A DNA stretch of 64,000 nt from Clavelina lepadiformis. Lineage: Eukaryota; Chordata; Ascidiacea; Aplousobranchia; Clavelinidae. Shown in pieces: positions 45,751 through 59,600 of this stretch. The notes under the pieces were generated by a model. That model was not told the origin of the DNA and did no database searches. It saw only the letters and a program-made list of their open reading frames with translations. The stretch covers positions 8,928,001-8,992,000 of the forward strand of contig NC_135244.1 of the NCBI RefSeq assembly GCF_947623445.1, in the 5' to 3' direction. Every line of letters starts with the position of its first letter. The stretch's first letter is position 1. Position numbers and translations under genes: made by a program.

Positions 45751-48700
45751 TTTTTTAAATGGTGCACAGGCAAAGTTATGCTTCAGCAATGCTTTACCTT
45801 ATTTAGTAATGGGCATTGTGTTCATGATTACTTCATATTATACATGACTGTGCAATATGTTACAGCAACGTGTGAATACATGTAAGTGATACATTTGTGA
45901 TAATTCGCCCTAAACTCTTTGAGCTTCTTAATTGCGCAGTACGTAGTTTTCTTTTCAATGAAGAGATTTTATTATAATCGCGCGTGTAATATAAAGCGAA
46001 ATAAAATTTGACCGTCCTTCAACCAGTCAGCATGTTTGAAGTAAATAATAAAAAGAATGCGCCAGTAGGACATGAAAACATTAAAGTAACAGTCAATATA
46101 AAAATCTGTTTTTCTTTATCTGATTTTTTTACAGTATATTTTTCTGCTTAACTGAAAACCTGATTTTGTAATCCCACTAAGGAACTATTCCGAGTTAGTC
46201 AATTTTCTTTTGCCAGGGATGCTTATTGCCGAAGAGACTTATACTAAATTTATCTAATTTCCAAACAAAAACACGGTGATTGTTACAACATTATATGCAA
46301 GCTCTTCATATAAAATAAACTTGTAGTTTCGATTCAATCCATTTATGCCGCGTTGCTATTCGATATTTTGTTTTGGTATTTGCTGAAAGCAAGTTCAAGC
46401 AAAGGGTAGTTTAGTGGCGGTTGAAAGGTTCGCCTTTGTATCTTTTTTATTTTGGAGTAAAAAGTTTAACGAGATTGGTGGAGAAACACATATACCTATA
46501 AATCTTGTTTGTCTTGTATTCTGATGTAGTCGCTTCTTTTCATCTTCTGACGTACGGTAGATCTTACCGGGTCAAAATCCTGTAATTTGCATTCTTTACA
46601 GCAAGGGCTACAACTGTTAGGCTTAACAATACTAAAGTTATGAGTATAGTTAAAAAAGAGTTATGAAAATAGCGGCACTAACATGATTGATGTCGTTCTT
46701 GATAGCGCTCATTAGGCCTACATGTAAAGTAGGTAAAACTTTTGCTCGATGAAAGTTACCAATCTCTCTGGAAACACATTGAAAAATCCTTTCTTTGAGA
46801 TTTGCTTGTTATGTTCGTCAGCTTCGTTAGAAACATTTTTACAAGATGTTGTCACTATACGCTCGACTAGAACAATGACCCCTACGCCTAATACCGGTAT
46901 TATATGTCATTGATTAGACTGACTATCTCAACCTGGCGTGCTTTAGCCGCCAACAAAATTAAGTTATTATAATCAGCAAAGCAGGCCACTTTTTGAAATA
47001 ACTTCGTATAAGCTATAAGAAGTTATGCCAACACATACCGACCCTAATTTCGACAAAATCATGAAACACAAACAGTTAATTGATGTACGAGGTACTGTAT
47101 AAACGTTTGTTTTTGTAGACCTACTACAAAAGTAGGTCTTTTTATAACATCCAATTAAGTAGCCTCTATTAGCTATTTTTTTGTTAGCTGCTCCACCAAA
47201 TTTTTAAAAAAATACAATAACCTATGGTGTATAAAAAATGCGCTCGTGTTTTTTAAAAAGTCAGCATACTGTACTCGTATGTTTGAAAAATCCGAAATAA
47301 AAGCTTAAGAAAAAAATTTGGGTTAGGCTATGTGACTTTTGTGATTAGCCTAATGCTCGAAAATTATGAAGCACGTTTTCTAAAATGTAAATATTCTGCA
47401 TACAATCACAATTGAGATGGCCAAAACTGTTATTTGAACATTTGCTTTTATTTCGAATAAATGATCATAGTCAATTGAAACTCTTCGTGAACTGCATATA
47501 AATATAATGCCCTTTGATCGTTTTACGATTTAGCCTCCCACTGTAAACTAGCTTCCAACTGTGGCGGTTAATGCGACACACTACGACTACACGATACTGC
47601 CAGTTTGGGCACTTCCGCATGGTAGCCTACGCATTTTTATACGTACTATTAATCGCTTAAAATAGTGTAGGCCTATGCCCTATAGGCTTCTTATATAAAC
47701 GCAAGTGTGTCTGTGCAGGGTTACATTCAATTTATTTTATTCAGCTCAGTTTACTTTGCTTCAGTAAAAGTTTTTGCAACGTTTCTCCTTTGTTGGCAAA
47801 GTCGATTTACTTGCAATGCTAGTCGAGAAGAACAAGGAACTGTTACTGGAGTCAGATCATCTCGGAGTCATGACGAGGCTATTGCTATCTTTGTCTCTTT
47901 CGTTGCTGCGGCCATAGGCAATGCAGCGTTAAGCGTATTGCAAGTCGCTTCTTATTTTGCACTCAACACTTTCATGAGCATATCCTCTGGATGCCTCGTG
48001 ACATAACTAACAATTGATACATTTATTCAAAAGAAGAAAACGTGAAAGTTATTAAGTTCTTAATTGCAAAAAAATGAATAAAAGTGGATAGTTAACATTC
48101 TAACATGGCCTAAGTTATAACTGTAACGTATCCGAGAGGTTTGAAACATGTGAAGCCGCCGTTGCATTTTTAGTATCTCCAATACTCTTGAAGGAGTGTG
48201 CTCATCCCAGATTCACAGCTGGCGGTTACAATACTAAACTGATGTGATACAGAAATGCGACTCCAATCAAACCGTCGTTTATTCGGGATGCAGTGTGTGT
48301 TTTGTAGAAATTTGGCTTCTTTTGTGTTATCCACGAGTACGAAACTGGTACGCACCGCCAATACAATTAATTATTATTGTTACGTTACTGATTACAAAAC
48401 AAAGGTGGCACTGCACGCCACATACTTAATGGCGCTTAAACTTATTTTGAGCATATTTTGCCTTCTTGCCTTTTAAGCATGTGTCCTTTTTTGATACTTT
48501 TTATCGTTTTTCATCAAATAAACTTTGATATAGATATCATAACACGAAACTTTACTTAAGCTTAAATAAAGTAATAAAGAAAAGATCAAGTAATGTATAA
48601 ATCTAAATAAGCACTCCTACAAGACAGACCTAAGCGTTTACAGTGCAAGACAAAGCACGAAACAACAGCGCGTTAGGAATAAAGGTGCGCTCCGAGCTCT

Positions 48701-48829
48701 ACGTCGAATCAGGGTGCCCGAAACCCAACACAGGAGCACTCCATACCCAAATACAACACAAAATAACAATTAAATTTACAATACGCTTTACAAAAAATAC
48801 GAGCGGATTGATAGCTGTAGAGTGTAGAC
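45751..48829. other. CC2D1-LDLR intergenic space, first part
   Basis: CC2D1 3' untranslated region with AATAAA words near 46000 and 46046, then AT-rich sequence. One open frame (47707-48006, plus) of unclear status is listed separately. Otherwise nothing recognised. Confidence 0.45.
47707..48006 (+). other. Unrecognised open frame, doubtful
   Basis: A 99-codon frame that begins after an acceptor-like CTGTGCAG and ends in a stop. It predicts a hydrophobic N-terminal half, a Ser/Arg-rich middle (GVRSSRSHDEAI) and a second hydrophobic stretch (FVSFVAAAIGNAALSVLQVA). It is less AT-rich than its surroundings. No family is recognised; it could be a last exon of an undetected small membrane protein or chance. 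Confidence 0.2.
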
Positions 48830-49158
48830 CAGTGGTTCTCAAACTGTGGTACGCGTACCACTAGCGGTACGCGAGAGCTTTTTAAGTGGTACCGCGTACC
48901 GCTGAACATGATTTTCGATGTGCTGTGAGTAATGTGTTGCCCCGGATAGACAAGCTTGTGCAGAAGAAACAGTTGCATCTATCAAATTAAATTGTGTTTT
49001 CTTGCTATTCATTGGTGTTATGGTATAGTAATAACGGTAATAACTAATAAATACCGGTACATTTGAGTAAAATAAGTCATTCAGGAGCCAGGTGGTACGC
49101 AGTGTAGCAAAAAAAACAAATGAGTGGTACGCGATCGCAAAAAGTTTGAGAAACACTG
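48830..49158. mobile_element. hAT MITE (Charlie type), intergenic
   Basis: Perfect 8-bp duplications GTGTAGAC (48822-48829 and 49159-49166). Ends CAGTGGTTCTCAAACTGTGG and, reverse-complemented, CAGTGTTTCTCAAACTTTTT; TGGTACGCG words sit near both ends. 329 bases. It landed in a local tandem repeat. Confidence 0.92.
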
Positions 49159-49166
49159 GTGTAGAC

Positions 49167-49230
49167 TGTAGACAGTAGTCACAGGGAAAAAATACGAGTG
49201 GATTGATAGCTGTAGACAGTAGTCACAGGG
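49167..49230. repeat. 44-bp direct repeat split by a hAT MITE
   Basis: TGTAGACAGTAGTCACAGGG occurs at 49167-49186 and 49211-49230. The spacer TACGAGTGGATTGATAGC recurs, with one change, at about 48797-48814 on the other side of the MITE. The original array was thus about three units of roughly 44 bases. Confidence 0.7.
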
Positions 49231-49680
49231 AAGGTTTTCAAATTGTCGGCACCAGTGTTGTTTTTCATCAGCATCGGACTTTCCAAAATACATTTGAAAC
49301 GTTTTTGCTTGTTTACAATTCAACTATAGTTTAGCTTAACAACTGCAGCCTGCCCCACGTTTCATAATTTATTTTTTCAGAGTTAAATGTCGTTACACTT
49401 TAAATTGGAAATCTTGATTTCACATTCCTACTAGGTGTCGCTGTTTTTTTATTATATAAATAATCAGTTTGGCTTTGAGCGGTTATTCAAAAAAATGTGA
49501 ATTGGTAAATTTGTGGAGCTACCGAAGTCATTCAAGAAAATATTTCGTTCAATCGTAGTCGTTGCAATTAGCTTGAGGCTTTGTTAATTACTGCTCAAAA
49601 CGATGGTTTTGCACTCACACCTCGTCTTACGTCTTTCAGTATAAGTGTACACAAAGTATTGAAGTAGCATATAGGAAAAT

Positions 49681-49797
49681 GGGGTGTGGTTCCAGAAGTA
49701 CACACCCAAATGACGTCACAATTTGAGTAGCTTGGGTCTGCAATAGTATACAAATGCATCCTCAACTTGTGCACTTCTACACTAGCCTAGACCTGGG
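49681..49797. mobile_element. Short MITE, copy 2
   Basis: Inverted relative to copy 1 at 31694-31802. The reverse complement has AGCTACTCAAATTGTGACG and GAAGTGCACAAGTTGAGGAT then TTTGTATACTA in the same order as copy 1. Termini GGGGTGTGGTTCCAGAAGTA and, reverse-complemented, CCCAGGTCTAGGCTAGTG are eroded. Confidence 0.55.
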
Positions 49798-50656
49798 AAA
49801 TGTATTTATTTGGCCTACAGTACCAGGCCTATTCAGATAGTACAGGTAGCCTACAATAAGGCGCAGTATATTAACTTACCGGTATACTCGTCTTTCAGGT
49901 CACTGAGTTCAGGGTGATAAATGCATCACGCTGTTGTGCACTTCATTAGGTCCACTTATTCCATTTTTAGTGGCCAGTAGCCTAGGCTATAGTCCGAAAA
50001 ACCTACACTGACTTTAAAATTTTTGGGCAATGACAATGACCTACAACAGATAAAAATTTAGCTAAATGTTTTCTCAGTATTATACAGTCCAGCAGTCTGG
50101 GTTGCTAAATTTGTAAGTGCATAAAACATTTGCCCCTACAAGCTGCCAGTATACCTATAGGCTATTCAGTATTGCGAGATTGGATGGTTTACTGTTTTTA
50201 GGTGAGAAATCCTCTGCACAACAGGATGAAACAATAGTCATTACACGTGCAATTAATTTTAAACCCTTGACTTGGTAACTGCCAGGTTGTAAACTTTCCA
50301 TCCTGGCAATTACCAATCTCTTTGTTATCAGAACTGGTGCACCAATTAAATTGGTAAAGCTGTCTAGTACGCCTAACACCAGCATGGTACACACTTGGAT
50401 AATCCTGTAATTTCTGGCTAGACGATTATGCTTATATGCATGTTAAGTGACATGCATAAGTTAAGTTCGACTGTATGACACTTACTATACCAAATATTAC
50501 CTGACCTACTACTTTTTCTTAAAGAATGTCTACCTCTAATATCACTGAACATAAATTTGGAAGCTAGTATTCTGTGAATATATGTTGCTAATGTAGACTT
50601 TAAGCTTATGTGGATTTGTTTTTATGCAATATAGTAGTAAGGGGCTTAATAAAACA
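49798..50656. other. LDLR upstream region
   Basis: Presumed promoter and 5' untranslated region of the LDLR-type gene. Overlapping minus-strand frames at 50155-50394 show no recognisable domain. No repeat identified. Confidence 0.4.
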
Positions 50657-53600
50657 ATGAAATTACGGTGTCATTTACTTCCAACTTTAATGTTGTGGAT
50701 ATTGTACTTGATTTTTGTGCTGTGCATGTTTGAACAACTGATGGTTGTAGGTGGGTTTTTCGTACTGTATTTGAATGTTTTGTGGTATTGTATTTATAAT
50801 TTGGCTAAACAACTCTTTCATTTTATAAGAAACAGGATATAGTTTGGCAGTCTTAAGGTTAACTTTATATTTTTCAACACAAGCTTTCGCAAGCATAAAA
50901 TGATATCCCAACTATATCCTCTTTCTTATTTTACTTTAAAATTTGGTTAACACGGTTCAGACAACATCAACATTCATTTTACAGACTCCATTGGTATACC
51001 TTGCACTAAAGAAAACAACAAATTTTTATGTGAAAATCAAAACTGCATATCAAATAAATGGGTGTGTGATGGAGAAGATGATTGTAGAGACAACTCAGAT
51101 GAACTTCACTGCAGTAAGAAAATATCCATATTACATATATAAAAAATAACGAGCCACCTAATTGTACTCATAAACATAATTTCTTGTGTGATAGTGCATT
51201 TTAATTGGTTTAGTTGTAAGCAGTATTTTGGAATTCTGATTATTATTTTTACCGAAAGCGTTTTTGATTGTGTGTGGATGTAAATATGCATGGATACAAT
51301 CTGCAATTTCTTGAGAACCAGAAAATGGTTAAAATGTCTTACACATGAATTGGTACCTGGCATTTGTTTGTCTTTGCACAGAAGAAACACTTTTGTTAAT
51401 GGCAAAAGGTTCTTTGAAGTTCTAAGTTAATTGGTTTGTGAGTAGTCACCCCATCTTGTGTATTAATTGTGACCAATGTCATAAACCCACGGTTATACAG
51501 CTTGATTAGATAGTTCACATTTATTTTATTATGATTATACGTACTGGTATACAATAGTGGAGTTTGGTTTGTACCCTAGCTGAAGACTGCCCTGTAAATG
51601 CAAAACACAAATGTCAAGGCGTGTCCAAGCGTTTCTCTTGTTGTGCCGTGGTGGTCTCCGTCCGTGCATAGGCATTGTAATGTTTCGCTTAACACCGGCA
51701 CTTACTTTGCTGCTTTCCTATTGGCTGTTCAGTATCGCCTGATCGAGAGTTACGTCATTCCGTCAGCCATCATACAACGTGTCTCGCTTGTTTTTGTGAG
51801 GAATATCGTTCGATAGAAGTTATATCGTTTGTTCTAATGGCCCGCTATTGTATCAGAATGTTTTGAATGGATCGTTTGTATCTTCCAGCAAAGACAAAGT
51901 CCAATTTGTCCACAAAAACGTGACATATTTATTTCGGCAACTATGTCTTTTCATTCAAAATCGGAGAATCTTAATTAGTTTACTTCTAGTTTCAGTGTCT
52001 TGATAAATGTTTGTGATAAATAATATAATTTTATTCTTAGCAACACCAATAATAACGCCTTTGGTACGTTCTGAGTTTCTTTTGTTAATGTTGTGGATAT
52101 CATAATTTGTCGGGCATGACTTTGATGACGAGATTGGTATGCCGTTGAGTCAAGCGGTGAATATGATAACATATGAGTCACAGGAACCGCTTCGCGTTTA
52201 CTAAATAAGTAAATTTGTTGAAAACTACAGTACAGTATTGCACAAAATTTCCTTTTTTCCTTTATTTGAAGCCAACTGCCATATGACAAGTCAGGTGTGT
52301 TTCACTTTGCGCTTTTTCGATTATCTTGTGCGACCGTGTGTTATTAGCTTTTTCCCAGAAAATTAAGAAACTCCATACTAGAATGAAGCAAAATTTAAGG
52401 AAATTTTCTGGTTTGTTACTTGTGCATTTCTGTTTTTCTTTGGATCCAAATGCAGCACACGTTATAAGTGGTTTTGGAAGATTAAGAAACTCAATAAGAC
52501 ACGCTAACGACACTAAATAAACCCAAAGTTAAGAAACTACTGTACGAAATATTACAGCTTTCATCCTCAAGTTTTTCATGACTAAATCAGTGTGTTCAGG
52601 TTGCAAGTTATGTCGGCGAGTATTCATTCATGTGTACTTTACGTATTATGATGATCAAACGTGTGGCTCCACCCTTCACTCGCAGTTGCCGTGATTACGT
52701 AACTTGAGTTGCACGACATTTTAATGTTGTCCTTTTAGATTGTTGTCGTTTCGGCTACCAAGCGTGACTTGATTAGTCATTGAGTTATCACCTTGGTCAC
52801 AAAATATGTTCAATTTCAATACCTCGGCTCCATGTTTACCGACTACTTCCAAGTAAACGTTTACACTTGTCCGTCTTAGGGTTGTATCGCCTGTGGGTGA
52901 GGATTTATCGCTTGCGTTTCGTTTTGTTTCTTGTATTTGAAGGAAACCGAATTTCTTTCCAACAACAAAAACGTTAACTTTGCTCTACCTGCCAAAACAC
53001 TGGTAAGCCAGACGACGCTGACTTTGCAATGCATTTTTCCCCATCAGTCAATATCTTTGATCTTCTTCTGAGTATAGTCTGTTTACCGCAATCTTTAGTA
53101 TTTTTTGAGCATACTGTATTTAACAGAATAGAAGCCGCGGTTTAAATTCTTTTTTTCAAAGAATTTTGTGCGGCTCCCAATCAAGGTTGGCTTCTAATAC
53201 TCTCTTGCTATAATAAATTTATTTAACCAGTCTGCATGCTTTACGATTACTGTGTTGCTAGACCTGTTGACCAGTAGATACGTTTACTTCTTTGAGTCGC
53301 CGTTGTTGGTAAGACATAGTTTTCACACTTCATAGAGAAGCTTTTAGTACGGTATTTTTTATCTTCATTTGGAATATTTTTTAAGTCATTTTGTGCGCTT
53401 TCTAATTTAGAACGCATTATAATTAAGTAACTACGGTAACCAAACCTGTTGGATAAAACATTTACTATAATGCATAACATTTTCAAACGTTATAACTCTG
53501 GTTCGGTCTGGTTTGATATTTCGTAACATAATATCACCAGCGTTGTGTGAAATGGCTTTGCTTACAGTGTGTTTTAATTCTTTTGTGGGTATCTAAGACG

Positions 53601-56600
53601 ATGTGCATATTGTAATTACTTGATATGCCTATAACAGGTCAAGTATAAAAATACTTATTCTATAGTTACACAATAGCATTTGATATTTCTCTATGTAAAG
53701 CCTAGAAATGTGCAGCGTCAGAAATATTTCTTTTTATGCTTTATTTTCGTCTGTGTTGACCTCGTGAAATTCGATATGTTTCATACACATATAATTCATT
53801 AAACTTGTGAATTTTCTGGGTTGGATGCCGCAGTAAATGACATATAAATTTCGCAGATACATTATATTTTCATTTCCAACGAACTGTTTTCAAGCATTTA
53901 TCGAAAAACCAATTTTTAATTGCTGCTAGAATGCTATGTAAGGTTGTTGGTCCTTGATTTTTGACAACAAGGTTCAAAGTTTCTTGTGCGCTGTTTACAC
54001 AAATTTTACTTGTTTTGTGGTTTTGTTTGTTTGATCTGCTGCGACCTTCGTCTGAGCGGACATTAACACACCGACTGTTGTTTATGCAGATAACATAACT
54101 TGCCAAGAACAGGAATTTCGCTGCAATAATAGCGTCTGTGTATCGCGCAAGTGGCTTTGCGATGGTGAGGACGACTGCAAAGACAATTCAGATGAAGAAC
54201 CGGCCCTTTGTAGTATGTTGCTCAATTAAACCCGTGTATCCTGTTATTGTAACTGCCTAATTAGATAACTGACACATAGGTTATATTCATTGTTTGCGAA
54301 AACAGAAACATTAAATGTTTAAATGCGTATGCCGAATGATATAACAAGGTCGGTCCGAACGGTCTGAGGTTGAAATCTAACGATTCCATCTAATGATTTT
54401 GTATTTCAGACAACATGACATGTACTGACGACCAGTTTGTATGTGAAGAAAGCAAAAAATGTTTTCCAAAATCTTGGAAATGTGACGGTGAAGCGGACTG
54501 CAAAGATGAAAGTGACGAAGCAGGATGTCCAGTGAGTTGTATTACCCTCCTTAATTTATTCGATCCTTCAGTTTTCATCAGTTTATTGTATCTCCCATCT
54601 TGATGTTTTCTCAGGCCCAGCACTGCAAAGAAAATGAATTTACATGCAAAAATTTTGAATGCATCACCAAAATTTGGAGGTGTGATGGAGAAGATGACTG
54701 TTATGATGGGTCTGATGAGGAAGGCTGTCCACCCAGACATTGCCAAGGTTTTCCACAGCATTTTTAATTATTTAGTGTGATGCTTACTATGTATAACAAA
54801 TCGCCATTACTTTCATAAAAATGTGTATTGTCGCTTCCAAATTTGCTTTCTTGTCTGTGATTTTTTTTGTGTGTTTCATGATTTTTTTCTTGTTTGTGTA
54901 ACGTTGTGTTATGTTTTGAATTAGAGACTGAATTCAAATGCAGCAAAAAGGAGAAGTGCATTCCAAAAGCCTGGAAGTGTGATGATGATGCAGATTGTGA
55001 TGACGAATCAGATGAAATAAATTGCCCAAAGAAAGATACACCCAAGTAAGTAAACATACGAAATTTACCTTTTTGATTCATCACTTAAACAAACAAGTTT
55101 TAGCTCCAATACGTTGAACGGTATGGATATGAAACATTATTCACCCTATTCTACCAAGGTTTTAATTTATGTCACTGCAAACTTATAGGTCAAGCTCTGT
55201 TTGCCAAAGCTGTTTGAATTAAATCTTGTGTTTTGAGGCTACCTCTTTAGTAATTTTCTTAATTTCCCAGTAACGTTATTTTGCTATGAGAGCTGTAATT
55301 AATCGTATCCATGAAGCACATATTAAAATAGTTTTCCTACCGATAAACAGTGTGTTAATACAAACTCCAAATCAGAACCAGCCAAATGCTGCATTTTTAG
55401 GTTGAGTTCCCCAGAGATTTGTGAAAGTTGTTTGTTGTCTAATGTCTGTGCGCAAATGCTTCCACGTTCAGAAAGTTAGTTACTGTTGAAGTGTGCGTCT
55501 ATGTTTGATTAATTATTTTTAGTATACCTTTGCATACTTGTGTGATGTGATAGGACTGTTGTCTGTCTCAACACGATTTGATATTCAATCTGCGTCTTAG
55601 GTCAGACTTGTCATTAGAAAATTAACTTTTTTTATTGTCGTAGGTGTGTTGTTGGCTACTTTCCATGCCAAGAAGGATACGCTACCTGCATGCTCAACTC
55701 TTGGGCATGTGATGGGGATGTGGATTGCCCAGATGGTTCTGATGAGCGTAATTGCAGTAAGGGTTTTAATGTTTTACATACCATATATGTCTGCACGCTG
55801 TTCAAATAATTACACGGAGTATTACGATTAATACCAAGTAATATTTCTGTAACAGCTTTAATTATGAATGTAATACAGTGCAAAGTAGGTTTTGTTTTGG
55901 GAAGTTTCTTGCAACTCGTACTTTTAAAAAATCAAAACAAATTTCACTATTATCCTCAGATACAACATCCAATATCTGTCCAACTGACCACTTTGCTTGC
56001 GACAGCAGGCTTTGTATACTGAAAACTAAGGTGTGTGACAGAATTTCAGATTGCCGTGATGGCTCCGATGAAAAGCACTGCGTAGGTATGGGATCAAGGA
56101 AATCAAGATTTTACTTTAGTTTACACAATTAATCTGGATGATGATTAAGTGTTCCGTTGCTGCTAATGTGGGGTACTAATATATTTTCGCTGTTAAACGC
56201 GTTTTTTATTGTTACAATAGTTCTTAAAAGTGTAGTATTTTTATAACTTAGTACCCCGTCTATTTCATTCCAATGTATCTTTAGATTCTGAGACTTGCGA
56301 TCGCAGTGTGTCATATAAATGCAAAAATGGATCTTGCATACCACGTCACAAACTTTGTGATCACAGACATGACTGCCCACTTGGAGATGATGAAACAAAA
56401 GGATTTAACAAATGTTGTAAGTTTCCTTTTTAAACTCGTTGCGATCAGGAAAAGGAAACTCTTTCTGCTTGTTTATAAAAGCTTGTATACAAGTGATCAG
56501 ACAAGTTATTCTTGTCACTCACCCTAATTTATGGACATCTAAAAGATATACAGCAGACATGTATTCAGTGCTATTGACCGGCATAAACCTCGGTTTAGCT

Positions 56601-59600
56601 TTACTCAGGTTTATTGCTTAGAATTAACTTCTTGTTCTTAAAATGAGGCATTTTGCCTCATTTGTTGCTTGTGCTTGACTTTTATTTTGCATTCTTGTAA
56701 GACCAAATTGAAACATGTATTCCGTGTTGTAAGTGATTTAGTTAGTCATATAGAATGTAAGGCTATGTATACAATTTACAAAGCCTGTACAACTTAAATA
56801 AACTTTTTTTACAGTTTACAACGAATGCAGTCAGCACAACGGCAATTGTTCCCATATATGCACAGATCGACAGCAAGGTTATGAATGCTCGTGTCCGTAT
56901 GGATATCAGCTGGATAGTACTGGAAAACTATGTGAAGGTAGACTAAAAATTAATTTCAGCCAAAGTAAGAAAACTTAGCTTTCCACAAATAGGCCATTTT
57001 AGTATGCACAAATAATATAGTGATTGGTGCTGAAATAATATAGTGATTTAAAATAGCTGAAACAAATTAGTTGATTTATTTGTCTTTTTTCTTATTAATT
57101 TCTTTATTTCATAGATATCGATGAATGTGAAGCTGGAAAATATAAGTGCGATCAGAAATGCATCAATATCAAGGGCGATTATAAGTGTGATTGCTATGCT
57201 GGGTTTAAACTTGAAGGGTTTTCCAAATGCAAACTTGTAAATTCTTCCAGCCAAAAAGCTTATCTTATTTTCTCAGACAAAATCAAAATCAGGAGAATCA
57301 GCATTAAGAGGTAAGAATTTGAAAACAGGTCTCGTATTTTTTCGTTAGTATATCTTAAGCTTTCAGTCACTTTCGGCAGCTATTGCTCAAATAAAAGGCA
57401 TGTGGCAAAAATCTTACTTACCTAAAAAGTTTGCAAGCAATATTCATGACTGGGAAGTATTGCCATGAATTGAGTTATAAAACGTAACTGCACATATGCA
57501 ATAGCTAAAAGGAAAGAAGTGAACAGCTGCTTTTTGTTATCCGCTACAAACACATATACCACTAAAACTTTGAGCTTTGGTTCAGGCAGACATTCATCAA
57601 AACATGGATCACAACAGCTGGTTGAGTCCAATGTTATTTGCTTCTGTAATAATCCAGAATCATCATTAATTCTCTTGTATTGTTTCAGAGGAAAGTTTAT
57701 GTCGGTTCTTGCTGATGGTCTAAAACATGTGTCTGGTGTTGCTTTAAACATCAAGAAGCGAACTTTGTTCTGGACTGATCTTAAGGACGAGACAATTAAA
57801 AGGTATAACTAATTAATTAATTATGCTATTCTTCACACTGGCAAGCCAGACAACAATGGCTGGCAGTGGCACGTCTCTTAATATTCTGTCTCAGACACTG
57901 AACAGTATCAAATGCTTTTAAAGTTCAAATCAAGCAACTGAAGGAGATGCAAGCACTGTGGGCATGTCCTTTTACAGGTATCTTGTGTCCGCATTTGGGT
58001 CGCAATAATAATCAATTTCTCAGTAGAACTCAGTAACCACTGAAATTTTATGTCTAAACTTTTGCCCTGAAAAGGGCTGGTAATCGCATAGAAAAGTTTT
58101 CAGTGAAAACAAAACCATTAAATTTCGATAAAACACCATCACAATCTTAGATGCTTATAAAATAACACCGCATGTGTTAATTGCATGGTTATGTGGTCGT
58201 TACAAGTCAAGCATCTTACATTATCACACTTTTGATTCGAGCAAGCTTATGCAATTGATTGCTAAACGCTTGCATGCCTGCAGTTTAAAATTGATTTATC
58301 TTGGTGTTTAACATTTGCTTTACAGTATTTAGAAAATAATTTCTAAATCGTATTTGCCCTAAGCATGGATGTACTTTTTCCGTGATGATGTTATTCAGTA
58401 ATTCCAATGTTGTAGTCGAATGAAAAACAAACTTCCCTTGTAATTACAAATCCTTTTCTTGCCATTGTATATTTGTCACTGCATTCTATCATAAGTTGTT
58501 GTAAGAGGAGGTGAAATAAAAGCATAAACAAAAAATTAACGAATCGAAGCAGATTTAAACAATATCAATAAATTATTTTTGACAGCAAATAATTTTAATT
58601 CCAGCAAAGTTATTGACGACAATCTTGCCAGTCCAAAGGCAATGTTCTCAAGCAGCACTGTGCGAACGCCTGTTTCCCTGGCCGTGGATTGGATTAACGA
58701 ACATCTCTATTGGACTGATTTAACCCTATCGAAGATAACAGTATCATTTACAAATGGGTCATTCCCGAAAACCATTGCAACTGTCAAAGACAACATGTCA
58801 CCTTTTTCCATAGCAGTTCATCCTGAAAAAGGGTAAAATTTTATATTTTTTATGTTATTTTCTTACTTTATTTTAAAGATTATATAATTTATGACCAAAA
58901 CCGTTGTCAAGTGCGTTTCTGTCTTCCTAGGTATATGTTCGTGAGTTTGTTTGGATCAAGCAAATCCAGAATTGCAAGATACTGGATGAATGGAGAGAAA
59001 CGGACAGACATTATTACTGAAGACATTGCAGAGGCTAGCGGTATTACCATAGGTACAATCGGATTTTTATTTTCAAATTGTCCGAACTGTGTCTACCTTT
59101 GGCTTTTCTTACACAGATTTTCATGAAAATCGGTTGTTTTGGCTGGATGTCAAACTTCGCCGGTTGTCTTCGTGTGACTTTGATGGCAAGAAGAGAAGAA
59201 CAATTTTAGACGTTTATAATTACCTTCGGCAGCCACGTGGTATTGCGGTCTTGAATGAAAATGGTAGGTTGTGATGATAAACGGTCTTGTACTTTGCTCG
59301 CTTAATTAAGTTGTAACCGGTTGGATTCGCCTCTGACATATGTAACTGCGTTGCACTTGCGGTTTGAGTTCGTTTATTCTATCAAACGATTTTGCGAGAA
59401 TTTTGTATTTACCTAGCGAATGCTATGTCAAGTGGTATACACTTTTTTAGCCTTAGCACGTGACGCTTAAGAAGTGCGTTTGTCTGGCGTCATAGTAGTC
59501 AGACAGCACGTGACAATTTCACAGCATGAGTTGGTGCATATCAAACTGTTCATTTTAGCCAATAAACTTTTTTAAGTCGTAACACGTATACATATTTGGT

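Noticed and set aside
50155-50394. Overlapping minus-strand frames of 64-79 codons upstream of the LDLR-type gene.
   Set aside because: Two frames are open over the same bases and neither shows a domain or conserved motif.
57519-57812. 97-codon plus frame that extends a propeller exon upstream.
   Set aside because: The part before 57689 lies in the intron; the acceptor TTTCAG at 57683-57688 and the phase from exon 57115-57310 fix the exon start.
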